Source: JBFXAN01 sp050184225 (lineage in GTDB: Bacteria; Chloroflexota; Dehalococcoidia; CAUJGQ01). Taken from it: DNA of 24,747 nt. A model generated the notes under the pieces. The model did not search any database, had not been told where the DNA came from, and saw nothing but the letters and a program-made list of their open reading frames with translations. Position 1 is the first letter of the stretch. Each line of letters starts with the position of its first letter. Of the stretch, positions 7,006-15,630 are shown piece by piece. Both the position numbers and the translations under genes were made by a program. The stretch lies in the NCBI GenBank assembly GCA_050184225.1, contig JBFXAN010000090.1, positions 1 to 24,747 on the forward strand, written 5' to 3'.

Positions 7006-8888
7006 ACATTATGACAACCGAAGTCCGGCCAGACGAGCACCATCAGATCGAAGAGTTGCATCGGGTGACGATCCGCTTTGCCGGGGATTCCGGCGACGGG
7101 ATGCAGCTCGCGGGAACGCAGTTCACGAAGGCGACGGCGCTCTTCGGCAACGACATCAGCACGTTGCCGGACTTCCCCGCCGAGATTCGGGCGCCCCGCG
7201 GCTCCCTGCCCGGCGTCTCCGGATTTCAGATCTCGTTCTCCAGCGATGACATCATGACGCCCGGTGACCAACCGGACGCGCTGATCGCGATGAATCCGGC
7301 GGCGTTGAAGACCAATGTCGGCGACCTGCGCGAGGGTGGCATCCTCATCGTCGATACTGATGAGTTCAACGCCACGAACCTCAAGAAGGCGAGCTACGAG
7401 TCGAACCCGCTCGAAGATGGCAGCCTCAAGCGGTTCCAGGTCTATCCGATCGCGATAACCAAGCAGAATGAGCAGGCGTTGGCCGAGGTTCAGCTCCCGC
7501 CCGCGCAGAAGTTTCGCTCGCGCAACTTCTACGCGCTCGGTGTGGTGCTGTGGCTCTACGGCCGGCCGCTCGACTCGACGATCGAGTGGATCGAGGACAA
7601 GTTCGGCCGCAATCCGGCAGTGCTCGACTCGAACATCAAGGCGCTCAAGTCCGGTTACTTCTTCGGCGAAACGGCCGAGTTGTTCCAGACGCACTATCGC
7701 GTGCCGAAGGCGGCGCTGCCGGCGGGCAAGTACCGGCATATCAGCGGCAACGAGGCGACGGCGATGGGCTTCCTCGCCGCGTCGATCCAGACCGGCCGCC
7801 CGCTGTTCTACGGTAGCTATCCGATTACGCCGGCCTCCGATGTCCTGCACGCGCTCGCCGAGTTCAAGAACTTCGGCGTGCTCACCTTCCAGGCGGAAGA
7901 TGAGATCGCTGCCGTCGGCGCGGCGATCGGCGCCTCGTTCGGCGGCGCGCTCGGACTGACCGGCACGTCCGGCCCCGGCGTGGCGCTGAAGAGCGAGGCG
8001 ATCAACCTCGCGGTGATGGTCGAGTTGCCGCTGGTGATCGCCAACATCCAGCGGGCCGGTCCGAGCACGGGCATGCCGACCAAGACCGAGCAGGCGGACC
8101 TGCTCCAGGCGATGTTCGGCCGCAACGGCGAAAGCCCGGTCGCGATCGTCGCGCCGGCGACGCCGTCCGAGTGCTTCTGGATGGCGATCGAGGCGTGGCG
8201 GCTGGCGACCAAGTACATGACGCCCGTCTTCTTCATGTCGGACGGCTATCTCGGCAACGGCTCCGAGCCGTGGCGGATCCCGACGCTGGACGAGTTACCC
8301 AAGCTGGAGGTCCACTTCTCCAAGCCGGGCGAGCACTCGAACGGACATTTCCTGCCGTACCTGCGCGACGAGAAGACACTGTCGCGCCCATGGGCGATCC
8401 CCGGTACGCCGGGCCTGGAGCACCGGATCGGCGGCATCGAGAAGTCGAACATCACCGGCAACGTCGACTACGATCCCGACAATCACGAGCTGATGGTGAA
8501 CCTGCGCGCGCAGAAGATCCAGCGGATCGCCGACGACATCCCCGATGTCGAGGTCGAGGGTCCACAATCCGGTGAGTTGCTGTTACTCGGTTGGGGCAGC
8601 ACCTACGGCGCGATCACCTCTGCGGCGCGGGAGGCGCGCGGGCGCGGGAAGTCGGTGGCGAACGTGCATCTGCGCCACATCAACCCCTTCCCGAAGAACC
8701 TCGGCGCGGTGCTACAGAACTACAAGAAGGTGCTGATCCCGGAGATGAACCTCGGCCAGCTCGCGCTGCTCGTGCGCGGCAAGTACCTGGTCGACGCGAT
8801 CTCGCTGCCGAAGGTACAGGGGCAGCCGTTCAAGATCAGCGAGATCTCCGAGCGAATCAACGAGATTCTGGCAGATATGGGGCGCTAA
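7002..8888 (+). CDS. korA: 2-oxoacid:ferredoxin oxidoreductase, fused gamma-alpha subunit
   Basis: The 628-residue length matches the fused gamma-alpha form. The gamma domain (about 20-235) has FAGDSGDGMQLAG at 26-38 and DFPAEIRAPRGSLPG at 57-71. The alpha domain (about 245-628) has YPITPASD at 273-280, QAEDE at 297-301, TSGPGVALKSEA and QRAGPSTGMPTKTEQADL, all typical of KorA/2-oxoglutarate-type enzymes. With KorB it oxidatively decarboxylates a 2-oxoacid to acyl-CoA and CO2 with ferredoxin as acceptor, in the cytoplasm. 2-Oxoglutarate is likeliest, but pyruvate or branched-chain acids are not excluded. GTG 7002 overlaps the upstream stop; ATG 7011 is an alternative start. Confidence 0.93.
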   Translation: MNIMTTEVRPDEHHQIEELHRVTIRFAGDSGDGMQLAGTQFTKATALFGNDISTLPDFPAEIRAPRGSLPGVSGFQISFSSDDIMTPGDQPDALIAMNPAALKTNVGDLREGGILIVDTDEFNATNLKKASYESNPLEDGSLKRFQVYPIAITKQNEQALAEVQLPPAQKFRSRNFYALGVVLWLYGRPLDSTIEWIEDKFGRNPAVLDSNIKALKSGYFFGETAELFQTHYRVPKAALPAGKYRHISGNEATAMGFLAASIQTGRPLFYGSYPITPASDVLHALAEFKNFGVLTFQAEDEIAAVGAAIGASFGGALGLTGTSGPGVALKSEAINLAVMVELPLVIANIQRAGPSTGMPTKTEQADLLQAMFGRNGESPVAIVAPATPSECFWMAIEAWRLATKYMTPVFFMSDGYLGNGSEPWRIPTLDELPKLEVHFSKPGEHSNGHFLPYLRDEKTLSRPWAIPGTPGLEHRIGGIEKSNITGNVDYDPDNHELMVNLRAQKIQRIADDIPDVEVEGPQSGELLLLGWGSTYGAITSAAREARGRGKSVANVHLRHINPFPKNLGAVLQNYKKVLIPEMNLGQLALLVRGKYLVDAISLPKVQGQPFKISEISERINEILADMGR

Positions 8889-8890
8889 CG

Positions 8891-9913
8891 ATGACGACGC
8901 AGACATTCCCACTCGACGAACTGAAGCCGCTGACGCGGAAAGACTTTGTTACCGACCAAGAGGTGCGCTGGTGCCCCGGCTGCGGTGACTACTCAATCCT
9001 GGCGCAGATGCAGAAGGTGATGCCCGAGCTGGGCGTCCGCCGCGAGAACATCGTCGTGATCTCCGGCATCGGCTGCTCGTCGCGCACGCCGTACTATCTG
9101 GAGACGTATGGCTTCCACACGATCCACGGCCGCGCGCTGACGCTTGCCACGGGATTGAAGTCGTCGCGCCCGGAACTGTCGGTCTGGGTGATCACCGGCG
9201 ACGGCGACGGCCTGTCGATCGGCGGCAACCACCTGCTCCATGCGATGCGCCGCAACCTCGACATCAACGTGATTCTCTTCAACAATCGCATCTATGGATT
9301 GACCAAGGGCCAGTATTCGCCGACATCGGAGTTCGGCAAGGTGACGAAGTCGTCGCCGATGGGCACGATCGACGTGCCGCTCGACCCGATTCGGGTCGCA
9401 CTCGCCGCCGAGGCGACCTTTGTCGCGCGTTCGTTCGATGTCGATACCGCGCATCTCCAATACGTGCTGAAGCGGGCGGCGGAACATCACGGCACGTCGT
9501 TCGTCGAGGTTTATCAGAACTGCAACATCTTCAATGATGGCGCCTTCAAGGCTTTCACCGACCGCGAGGTCCGCGATGACCGCGTGCTCTATCTCGAAAA
9601 CGGCAAGCCGATGCGCTACGGCAAGGAGAAGCAGCACGGCCTGCGGCTGAATGGTTTCGAGGTCGAGACGGTGCGCGATGCCGGCGATGATCCCGACATC
9701 CTCGTCCACGACGAGAAGGCCGACCGCGCGCTGGCGAACGTCCTCGCCCGCATCGGCTATCCGGACCATCCGGTACCCGTCGGCGTCTTCCATGCCGAGG
9801 AACGGCCGACCCTGGAGGAACTGATGGCCGCGCAGGTGACCGAAGCGAAGGGCAAGGGCGAGGGTAGCCTCGACAACCTGCTCAACTCCGGTGAGACCTG
9901 GGTCGTGGATTAG
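8891..9913 (+). CDS. korB: 2-oxoacid:ferredoxin oxidoreductase, beta subunit
   Basis: The protein has 340 residues from ATG 8891, two bases after the korA stop. The [4Fe-4S] ligands are C28 and C31 (WCPGCGDY), C62 (GIGCSS) and C211 (YQNCNIF). The thiamine diphosphate motif runs from GDGDG at 103-107 to NN at 131-132. It binds TPP and the cluster, passing electrons to ferredoxin. No separate delta ferredoxin subunit is encoded here, as is normal for the two-subunit type. The C-terminal region after about residue 220 (EVRDDRVLYLENG) is typical of the actinobacterial/Chloroflexota KorB. Confidence 0.95.
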   Translation: MTTQTFPLDELKPLTRKDFVTDQEVRWCPGCGDYSILAQMQKVMPELGVRRENIVVISGIGCSSRTPYYLETYGFHTIHGRALTLATGLKSSRPELSVWVITGDGDGLSIGGNHLLHAMRRNLDINVILFNNRIYGLTKGQYSPTSEFGKVTKSSPMGTIDVPLDPIRVALAAEATFVARSFDVDTAHLQYVLKRAAEHHGTSFVEVYQNCNIFNDGAFKAFTDREVRDDRVLYLENGKPMRYGKEKQHGLRLNGFEVETVRDAGDDPDILVHDEKADRALANVLARIGYPDHPVPVGVFHAEERPTLEELMAAQVTEAKGKGEGSLDNLLNSGETWVVD

Positions 9914-9917
9914 CGCG

Positions 9918-10505
9918 ATGAGCGACGGCCGGAACATCAGCGGACCGCCACGCAGCATCGCCATCGACCGTGGCGAAGGCAAGCCCGCGCTGATCCGCTG
10001 CCCTGAATGTGGCGCTGAAAACATTCAAGGCACCGATTATTGCGTGAACTGCAACAGCGACCTGCGGACGCTCGACATCCCGACGGAAACGCCGATTCCG
10101 GGGCAGGGTCCACCGGGGGAGAGCGTGCGCACGCTCGGCCGAACCGATCCCTTGACCGTCGATCCAGGGGCGCTAATTCGAGATGTGATCACGCGTATGA
10201 AGGATGAAGATCGTGGCTGTGCGATCGTCGTCGAAGGCAGGCGGGTCGTCGGAATTTTCACCGAGCGCGACGTGTTGCACAAAGTGACACCGGATCGCGA
10301 GGCGATGCTCGCACTGCCCGTTTCCACGCTGATGACCGCCGATCCGGTGGTGATGCGAGAGGATGAGAGCGTCCTGGTTGCGCTGAACGAGATGGGCGTG
10401 GGCGGCTTCCGCCATCTGCCGCTGGTCAACCGCGAGGGCGATCTGACGGCGGTGCTCTCCGGTCGCGACATCCTGGCGTACATCGCCCAGCAGGCCGCAC
10501 GGTAA
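9918..10505 (+). CDS. Zinc-ribbon plus CBS-domain pair protein, last gene of the kor operon
   Basis: The ATG at 9918, four bases after the korB stop, gives 195 residues. Residues 28-45 form a C-x2-C-x10-C-x2-C zinc ribbon (CPEC and CVNC), followed by a Pro-rich linker. Two CBS motifs follow: about 75-125 (GIFTERDVL, nearly the same phrase as in the first gene of the operon) and 137-192 (LMTADPVVM, LSGRDILAYI). The ribbon may bind a protein or nucleic acid while the Bateman module senses a nucleotide. Co-translation with korB suggests a regulatory role for the oxidoreductase. A strong hairpin follows at 10532. Confidence 0.88.
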   Translation: MSDGRNISGPPRSIAIDRGEGKPALIRCPECGAENIQGTDYCVNCNSDLRTLDIPTETPIPGQGPPGESVRTLGRTDPLTVDPGALIRDVITRMKDEDRGCAIVVEGRRVVGIFTERDVLHKVTPDREAMLALPVSTLMTADPVVMREDESVLVALNEMGVGGFRHLPLVNREGDLTAVLSGRDILAYIAQQAAR

Positions 10506-10531
10506 CATCCGGCGACTCAATCGATGAAATG

Positions 10532-10562
10532 AGGCAGCGGCGCCAGATCGGCGCCGCTGCCT
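10532..10562 (+). terminator. Hairpin terminator of the kor operon
   Basis: A perfect 13-bp stem begins AGGCAGCGGCGCC and closes on a 5-base loop. It lies 26 bases after the stop of the zinc-ribbon CBS gene, and the following bases (TGTTGAAATT) are only moderately U-rich. Confidence 0.7.
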
Positions 10563-10838
10563 TGTTGAAATTCCGGACAAAGAGAGAGGGTGGTGACTGC
10601 CGGCACCCCGCCGAACCAGCAGCCTCCACCCCGCCGCATTTACCGTAGCAAATCGCGGCTTGCATTCGCATCTTGACGTTCGAGGGAAGGCTAACAGAGT
10701 TCTGACGACCATGCGGCGCCTGCCGGATCGTCCTTGAAGCCGCCCGCCAACGCCATCGGCGTGGACGCGGCGTGCCGGGTTCGATACCCTGGGCATCGGG
10801 CACAGATGCCGCTGTAGACGATTGGAAATGGAGCGGTC
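10563..10838. other. Intergenic region upstream of the aminotransferase
   Basis: This is the gene-free part of the 333-base gap. It holds a small hairpin at 10792-10810 (GGCATC paired with GATGCC) and a TTGACG at 10673 without a convincing -10. I see no riboswitch or tRNA. Open frames through it on the minus strand have no coding character. Confidence 0.5.
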
Positions 10839-12191
10839 GTGAGCATTCTCAGTACCTACGAGGCAACGCACCCCGGATCGGCCGGTCTGCATCGCCAGGC
10901 CCGCGATGTCTTTCCTGATGGCGTGACGCACGATGCGCGACACTTCACGCCGTTTCCCATCTATGCCGAGCGGGCAGCTGGCAGTCACAAGTGGGATGTC
11001 GACGGGAACGAGTACATCGATTATGTCTCAGGCCACGGGTCGCTCCTGCTCGGTCATGCGCAGCCGGCGGTGACGGAAGCGGTGGCGCGGCAGGTCACGC
11101 GGGGCACGCATCTGGGCGCCTCGACCGAGTTGGAGGTCGCCTGGGGACGCTGGGTGCAGCGATTGATTCCCTCCGCTGAGAAGGTTCGCTTCACCAGTTC
11201 CGGCACGGAAGCGGTGCAGATGGCCGTGCGGCTGGCTCGGGCGCACACCGGCCGCGACCTGTTGATCAAGTTCGAGGGACACTTCAACGGTTGGAGCGAT
11301 ACGGTTTCGGCGAACCCGATCGCCGGGAAGGACGTGCCCGGCACTATCGGGGTGCCGGATGCGGCGACGCGCCTCCAGGTGATCCTGCCGCAAAACGACA
11401 TCGACGCCTTTCGCCGGACCATGGCCGAGCTTGCCGGTACGGTGGCCGCCGTGATTCTCGAACCAACCGGCGCGTCAATGGGGTCGATCCCGATCGAACC
11501 AGAGTTCCTCTTTGCGCTACGGGAGGAAACCGAGCGGACCGGTACGGTGTTGATCTTCGATGAGGTCGTTACCGGCTTCCGAGTGGCGCCGGGCGGCGCG
11601 CAGGCGTACTTCGGCGTCACGCCCGATGTGAGCACGCTCGCCAAGATCCTGGCCGGCGGTCTGCCCGGTGGAGCGGTCGCGGGTCGTGCGGACATTCTCA
11701 ATCAGATCGAGTTCAACCCCGAGCATCAGCCTTCGGGTCGGATCGCACATCCTGGCACGTTCAACGCAAATCCGCTGTCGGCCGCGGCCGGAGCGGCGGC
11801 GCTGGCGATCGTCGCCACGGGCGAGCCGCACCGCCGCGCGAACGAGGCGGCGGCGAAGATCGCGCGGGGCATGAATGACGCACTAGCCCGCCGCGAGATC
11901 GACGGCTGCGTCTACGGCATGGGCTCGCTCCTCCATGTCCTGCTTGGTACGCGGTGCGAGCGGCCGGAGGATGGAATCACCTGGGTTTGGACCGGTGCCC
12001 AGCGGTCGAGCGCTCCCCGCACGCCCCCCGACCTTGTGACGGTCTTCCGGAGGGGGATGCTGAATCATGGGGTCGATCCGATGGCGACACGCCTGATCGT
12101 CGGCGGCGAGCATACGGACGCCGATGTCAACGCAACGATCGATGCCTTCGAACGCACGCTCGACGAGATGCGGGACGAGCAATTTCTCTAG
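10839..12191 (+). CDS. Class-III PLP aminotransferase, glutamate-1-semialdehyde aminomutase-like
   Basis: The 450-residue protein starts at GTG 10839, with GGAG five bases upstream. PLP-enzyme landmarks are SSGTEA (120-125), DEVVTGFR (241-248, D241 contacting the pyridine nitrogen) and Schiff-base lysine K269 in LAKILAGGLPGGA. WDVDGNEYIDYVSG and LLLGHA resemble HemL. The usual HemL N-terminal SPVR signature is replaced by GVTHDARHF, so it may be an aminomutase or aminotransferase paralogue rather than the tetrapyrrole enzyme. No other heme genes are nearby. The substrate is unknown. Confidence 0.88.
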   Translation: MSILSTYEATHPGSAGLHRQARDVFPDGVTHDARHFTPFPIYAERAAGSHKWDVDGNEYIDYVSGHGSLLLGHAQPAVTEAVARQVTRGTHLGASTELEVAWGRWVQRLIPSAEKVRFTSSGTEAVQMAVRLARAHTGRDLLIKFEGHFNGWSDTVSANPIAGKDVPGTIGVPDAATRLQVILPQNDIDAFRRTMAELAGTVAAVILEPTGASMGSIPIEPEFLFALREETERTGTVLIFDEVVTGFRVAPGGAQAYFGVTPDVSTLAKILAGGLPGGAVAGRADILNQIEFNPEHQPSGRIAHPGTFNANPLSAAAGAAALAIVATGEPHRRANEAAAKIARGMNDALARREIDGCVYGMGSLLHVLLGTRCERPEDGITWVWTGAQRSSAPRTPPDLVTVFRRGMLNHGVDPMATRLIVGGEHTDADVNATIDAFERTLDEMRDEQFL

Positions 12192-12250
12192 CGGCCATCC
12201 CGCCGTTATTCCCCTAGGAGCATGCGTGAGCAAATGACCGTGGTCGAGCT

Positions 12251-12326
12251 TGTCATCCTGAGCGCCAGCGAAGGATCTCAGAAGAACCGCATCCTCCGAG
12301 ATCCTTCGCTGGCGCTCAGGATGACA
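12251..12326. repeat. Long palindrome, copy 1 (TGTCATCCTGAGCG family)
   Basis: Two 29-base arms (12251-12279 and 12298-12326) are perfect reverse complements around an 18-base loop. It begins 59 bases after the aminotransferase stop. Both arms are identical in sequence to the corresponding arms of copy 3 at 22231. Confidence 0.95.
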
Positions 12327-12495
12327 GCGTGACGTTCGCGTTCTGGTCTTGGATTCGGTTTGAGAAGATCCGGCTGGTTGTGAGAAATGTCAGATCAGTG
12401 TCACATGCAGACTGTCAGCGCGTTACCATAATGCGGACGCGTGCCACACGCACGCACGCTATACGCCGTTGGCAGATCGTTCCGGTGGTTCATCT
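12327..12495. other. Leader region of the L,D-transpeptidase gene
   Basis: Together with the palindrome this makes up the 304-base gap. It contains three TGTCA pentamers near 12388-12416 and a CATAAT at 12427-12432 that could be a -10 element. No good -35 is visible and there are no coding frames of note. Confidence 0.35.
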
Positions 12496-13410
12496 ATGAC
12501 ACGAATGCTCCTCTGGCCCCTTATCGCCTTGCTGCTCATCGGGGCCGGATGTGGAACAGCCGCGAATGACGAGCTGCACGCACGAGTCATCATCACCGAC
12601 ACACCTCGACCGACGCCAAGCGAGACGCCGACGCCGGTCCCGACACCGACGCCCACCCCGGCGCCGACGCCGAGTCCGACACCAGAACCAACGCCGGCGC
12701 CAACGCCCACCCCGGCGCCGAGGCCGATCGAGGTCCGGAGCGGCGTCGGCCTGGTCCTCGGCGACGGTGTTGTCGTACGTTCGGAACCGACAACCCAGGG
12801 CAACAACGTCGTACGTCGCCTCCGGCATCTGGAGGAGGTGGCGGTGCGCGGCGCGGTGCGCGGTGAGCAATGGATCGTCGGCGATCAGGACTGGCCGATG
12901 GTGCCGCATAGCTGGACGCGAACCTGGTATCAGGTTGACGACGGCTTCATCTACAGCGCCCATGTCTTTCTTCCCGATTCCCAAGCGGCATCACCATTCA
13001 TCCGGAGCGGCGGCGAACGCCGCATCGATGTCAGCATCAGCCAGCAGCGGCTGACCGTGTTTGTCGGTCAGGAGGCGGTGTATTCGGCGCCGGTCACGAC
13101 CGGAAAGGCGGGCTTCGAAACGCCGACAGGCACCTACCAGCTGTGGTCCGGCAGCCGCGTTCTCAACGAGACGATGACCTCATCCCAGGCGGCGATCTCC
13201 GACCCGGATGAGGCCTACCATGTCAAGAACGTGCTCTACACCCAGTATTTCACCGGCGCCGGTGATGCACTCCATCTCAACTATTGGCAGCCGGAGTACG
13301 TCTTCGGCGCGCAGCCAACCAGCCACGGCTGCGTCGGCTTGATGCTCCAGGACGCGCAGTGGCTGTGGTTGTTCGTAACCAACGGCACAACCCTCGTAGT
13401 TCGCGCGTGA
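12496..13410 (+). CDS. Secreted L,D-transpeptidase with SH3-like domain and Pro/Thr linker
   Basis: ATG 12496 gives 304 residues. Residues 4-19 form a lipoprotein-type signal ending IGAGC (C19). A Pro/Thr-rich linker covers 36-77. A bacterial SH3-like segment occupies about 80-160 (VVVRSEPTTQGNNVVRRL). The YkuD domain runs 175-304, with H260 in ALHLNYW and the catalytic SHGC (C279). The fold forms 3-3 cross-links in peptidoglycan or attaches proteins to it, outside the membrane. An upstream in-frame ATG at 12469 would break the signal peptide. The linker coding stretch is low-complexity DNA. Confidence 0.9.
   Translation: MTRMLLWPLIALLLIGAGCGTAANDELHARVIITDTPRPTPSETPTPVPTPTPTPAPTPSPTPEPTPAPTPTPAPRPIEVRSGVGLVLGDGVVVRSEPTTQGNNVVRRLRHLEEVAVRGAVRGEQWIVGDQDWPMVPHSWTRTWYQVDDGFIYSAHVFLPDSQAASPFIRSGGERRIDVSISQQRLTVFVGQEAVYSAPVTTGKAGFETPTGTYQLWSGSRVLNETMTSSQAAISDPDEAYHVKNVLYTQYFTGAGDALHLNYWQPEYVFGAQPTSHGCVGLMLQDAQWLWLFVTNGTTLVVRA
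12601..12726 (+). repeat. Pro/Thr low-complexity coding repeat
   Basis: Degenerate units encode P-T pairs (TPTPAPTPSPTPEPTPAPTP) within the L,D-transpeptidase. It is a flexible wall-spanning linker and likely prone to length variation. Confidence 0.85.
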
Positions 13411-13467
13411 ACCGATCGACCGCCGGATCTGGGAGCGCTGTACGTGGAGGTCGATTCTGACGGACGT

Positions 13468-14415
13468 TTACGGCATGGGTTGCAGTGGCTGACTGCCCTC
13501 AAGGACAGGCGCGAAGAGATCGCCCTGATCGCGGATGCGTGCCGGAGCGGTGCGGATCGTGAAGTCGGCGGGCGTGATCCGGCCTGCTTCGATCTCGCGC
13601 CACGCGACCGGCATGGCGACGGTGGCGCCCGGTCGGGGACGCACGCTGTACGGCGCCACCGTCGTCTTGCCTAGCGCGTTCTGCGCGTAGTCGACCAGGA
13701 TCAGACGTTCCCGTCCCGCGAGTTTGCTCTCCGTTGAAAACACATCGGGGTGTGCGTCGCGCAACGTCTCGGCGAGCGACAACGCCCAGGCACGGGTGTC
13801 GTCAAATGATGGGCCGCGGCGAATCGGCACGTAGATATGCAGGCCGTCGCCACCGGTCGTCTTCGGGTAAGCGGTCAAACCGCGCCGCTCGACGGCGTCG
13901 CGTACGAGCAGGGACGCCTCGAGCAGACCGGGAAAGTGTGCGGGATCGAGGATGTCGAGGTCGAGGACGATGTAGTCCGGCTGGTCCGGTGCATCGACAC
14001 GGGACAGCCAGGGATGCATCTCAATCGCCGCTTGATTCGTCAGCCAGGTGAGCGCCGCCACATCCTGCGCCAGGGGCATCTCGTTGGGTTGTGCGCCGGC
14101 ACGGGGCGTGTGCGTCCATCGCGGCAGCCATGGTGGAGCGGTCTTGGGAAGCGTCTGCCGGTAGTAGAAACGTCCCGCAATGCCGTTGGGGTATGGCTTC
14201 ATCACGAGTGGACGATCACGAAGGTGCGGCAGGAGGACGGCGGCGATGTCCTGATAGTAGCGGACAAGGTCACCTTTCGTGATGTCCTCGCCCGGCCAGA
14301 ACACCTTCGCGGGGTTGGTCACCAGGGTGTCGACATCAGCGGCGGCCGGCGCAATCGCCGCTGGTGCAGCCTTGCGCCGGCCAGGAGACTTCTTCGACCC
14401 GCGTCCCGGGGACAC
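13468..14415 (-). CDS. Stand-alone LigD-type polymerase/primase domain protein
   Basis: The 315-residue protein starts at GTG 14415, five bases after the stop of the UspA-PRC gene. After a basic N-terminus (GRGSKKSPGRRK), residues 28-310 match the LigD polymerase (archaeo-eukaryotic primase) domain: NPAKVFWPGEDITKGDLVRYY, the metal pair D152 and D154 in VLDLDIL, and KTTGGDGLHIYVP (185-197). In NHEJ this domain fills or extends ends, often with ribonucleotides. It has no ligase or nuclease domain, and Ku is not in the window, so partners must be elsewhere. It converges on the L,D-transpeptidase gene. Confidence 0.9.
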   Translation of the reverse strand: MSPGRGSKKSPGRRKAAPAAIAPAAADVDTLVTNPAKVFWPGEDITKGDLVRYYQDIAAVLLPHLRDRPLVMKPYPNGIAGRFYYRQTLPKTAPPWLPRWTHTPRAGAQPNEMPLAQDVAALTWLTNQAAIEMHPWLSRVDAPDQPDYIVLDLDILDPAHFPGLLEASLLVRDAVERRGLTAYPKTTGGDGLHIYVPIRRGPSFDDTRAWALSLAETLRDAHPDVFSTESKLAGRERLILVDYAQNALGKTTVAPYSVRPRPGATVAMPVAWREIEAGRITPADFTIRTAPARIRDQGDLFAPVLEGSQPLQPMP

Positions 14416-14420
14416 AACGG

Positions 14421-15578
14421 TTACTTCTGTGCCGCGAGCTTCTCCACATCCGCTTTCGCGACATTGAGCATGACACCGTCATCGGAGATCTCGGCGATCA
14501 TGCTCGCGGGAATCTCCGTGTCATGGTGGAAAATGAAACCGCTGCGGACGACCAACCGGGTTGGAGCGCCACCGTCCGCGGCGAATGACATCTCGTGAAC
14601 CTCGCCGATCTTCTCGCCCGCGTTGTCGAGGACCGTGGTACCGGAAGAAACCTCAGGACGGACCATATCGTCCGGCGTGATCTGCTGACCGCCGGGGAAA
14701 CCGAGCGGAGGGGTTGGTCCGCCACCGAGGCCGGCCGTCGGCCCCTCTGCCACGGTCACGTCCATGAGGAAGTCTTCGTTGTTGAATCCGGGAGGTCCCA
14801 CGTAACTAACGTCGGGCGCGTGGTACCGATCGTCGGTATAGCCGTCCATGATCTCGAACGTCTTTTCATCGAGGTCGACGTGGATGACACCGTTCTCGAC
14901 CTTGCTGACGTGGCTGAGCGGCACGATCCGCTCCCGTCCGAAGGCAAAGCCATGCTTGACGACGATGTCCGTAATCGTGTCCGTGCGTGCGTTCACGATC
15001 ACGCGATGGACCTCGCCCAACTTCTTGTCTGTGCCGATCACATCCGCGCCAATGCTGATATCCATGCCGCGTGCGCCTCCGTTGTCAAGATCATCGCTTT
15101 CGTAGACGCGGACCAAAAAGAGCGGCGACGTGATCTTGCCGAGCACGTGCTGCGCCGTGCTGCCAAAGACCAGCCGCGACAATCCGCCGCGTCCGTGCGT
15201 GCACATTACCACGAGCGAATCCGGTTCGCGTTTCGCTTCGTTCAGGATGGCATCACCAGCGCCGCCGTCCACCATCACCGTTTCGACGGTCAGTCCATCG
15301 CTGGCGAGGGCGGCGCTCTTGGAATCGAGATACCGGCGCGTTTCCACCTCGGCTGCCCGCGCCGAGTCCTCGAGCATTTGAACCGACCGAGGATCGACCA
15401 CACCGCCGGCAGGGTCGGCGGGCATCATCGCCAACATGCGCGTCGATTCGTCCTGGCCGGCATATGCGGAGAGTAGTATGAGCTTCGCCTGAAACTTCCG
15501 CGCGATCTCGACGCCGTAACCCAGCGCCGTTTCCGCTACGTCTGAACCGTCGAGTGGAACCACCACACGCTGAAACAC
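14421..15578 (-). CDS. Universal stress protein fused to two PRC-barrel/DUF2171-like domains
   Basis: The GTG at 15578 has GAGGAGG just upstream, giving 385 residues; the open frame runs further up but without ribosome sites. Residues 1-158 are a UspA domain (VVVPLDGSD at the start, THGRGGL and GS at 127-140 for nucleotide binding, with Cys where the family often has the first Gly). Residues 172-245 are a PRC-barrel (VIGTDKKLGEVHRVIVN). After a Gly/Pro linker (278-298), residues 300-385 form a second PRC/DUF2171-like unit. It probably couples nucleotide sensing to protein binding under stress. The fusion is unusual but coherent. Confidence 0.85.
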   Translation of the reverse strand: MFQRVVVPLDGSDVAETALGYGVEIARKFQAKLILLSAYAGQDESTRMLAMMPADPAGGVVDPRSVQMLEDSARAAEVETRRYLDSKSAALASDGLTVETVMVDGGAGDAILNEAKREPDSLVVMCTHGRGGLSRLVFGSTAQHVLGKITSPLFLVRVYESDDLDNGGARGMDISIGADVIGTDKKLGEVHRVIVNARTDTITDIVVKHGFAFGRERIVPLSHVSKVENGVIHVDLDEKTFEIMDGYTDDRYHAPDVSYVGPPGFNNEDFLMDVTVAEGPTAGLGGGPTPPLGFPGGQQITPDDMVRPEVSSGTTVLDNAGEKIGEVHEMSFAADGGAPTRLVVRSGFIFHHDTEIPASMIAEISDDGVMLNVAKADVEKLAAQK

Positions 15579-15630
15579 CGCCGCCTCCTCAGATGCCGCG
15601 CGTCGATCCGCGGCATCGGCCACGCGCATC

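Noticed and set aside
8993..10024. 343-codon minus-strand open frame across korB
   Set aside because: It is a shadow of korB, whose cluster and TPP motifs are intact on the plus strand.
10778..10790. GGTTCGATACC, resembling a tRNA T-arm
   Set aside because: The five-base T-stem is broken and there is no acceptor, D or anticodon arm around it.
10563..10838. Possible riboswitch or leader before the aminotransferase
   Set aside because: Only one small hairpin is visible and no known aptamer core can be recognised.
12388..12416. Three TGTCA pentamers before the L,D-transpeptidase as an operator
   Set aside because: They are short, irregularly spaced and not palindromic, so chance is an adequate explanation.
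12601..12726. Tandem CCGACGCC-like units as a CRISPR or satellite repeat
   Set aside because: They encode the in-frame Pro/Thr linker of the L,D-transpeptidase and have no spacers.
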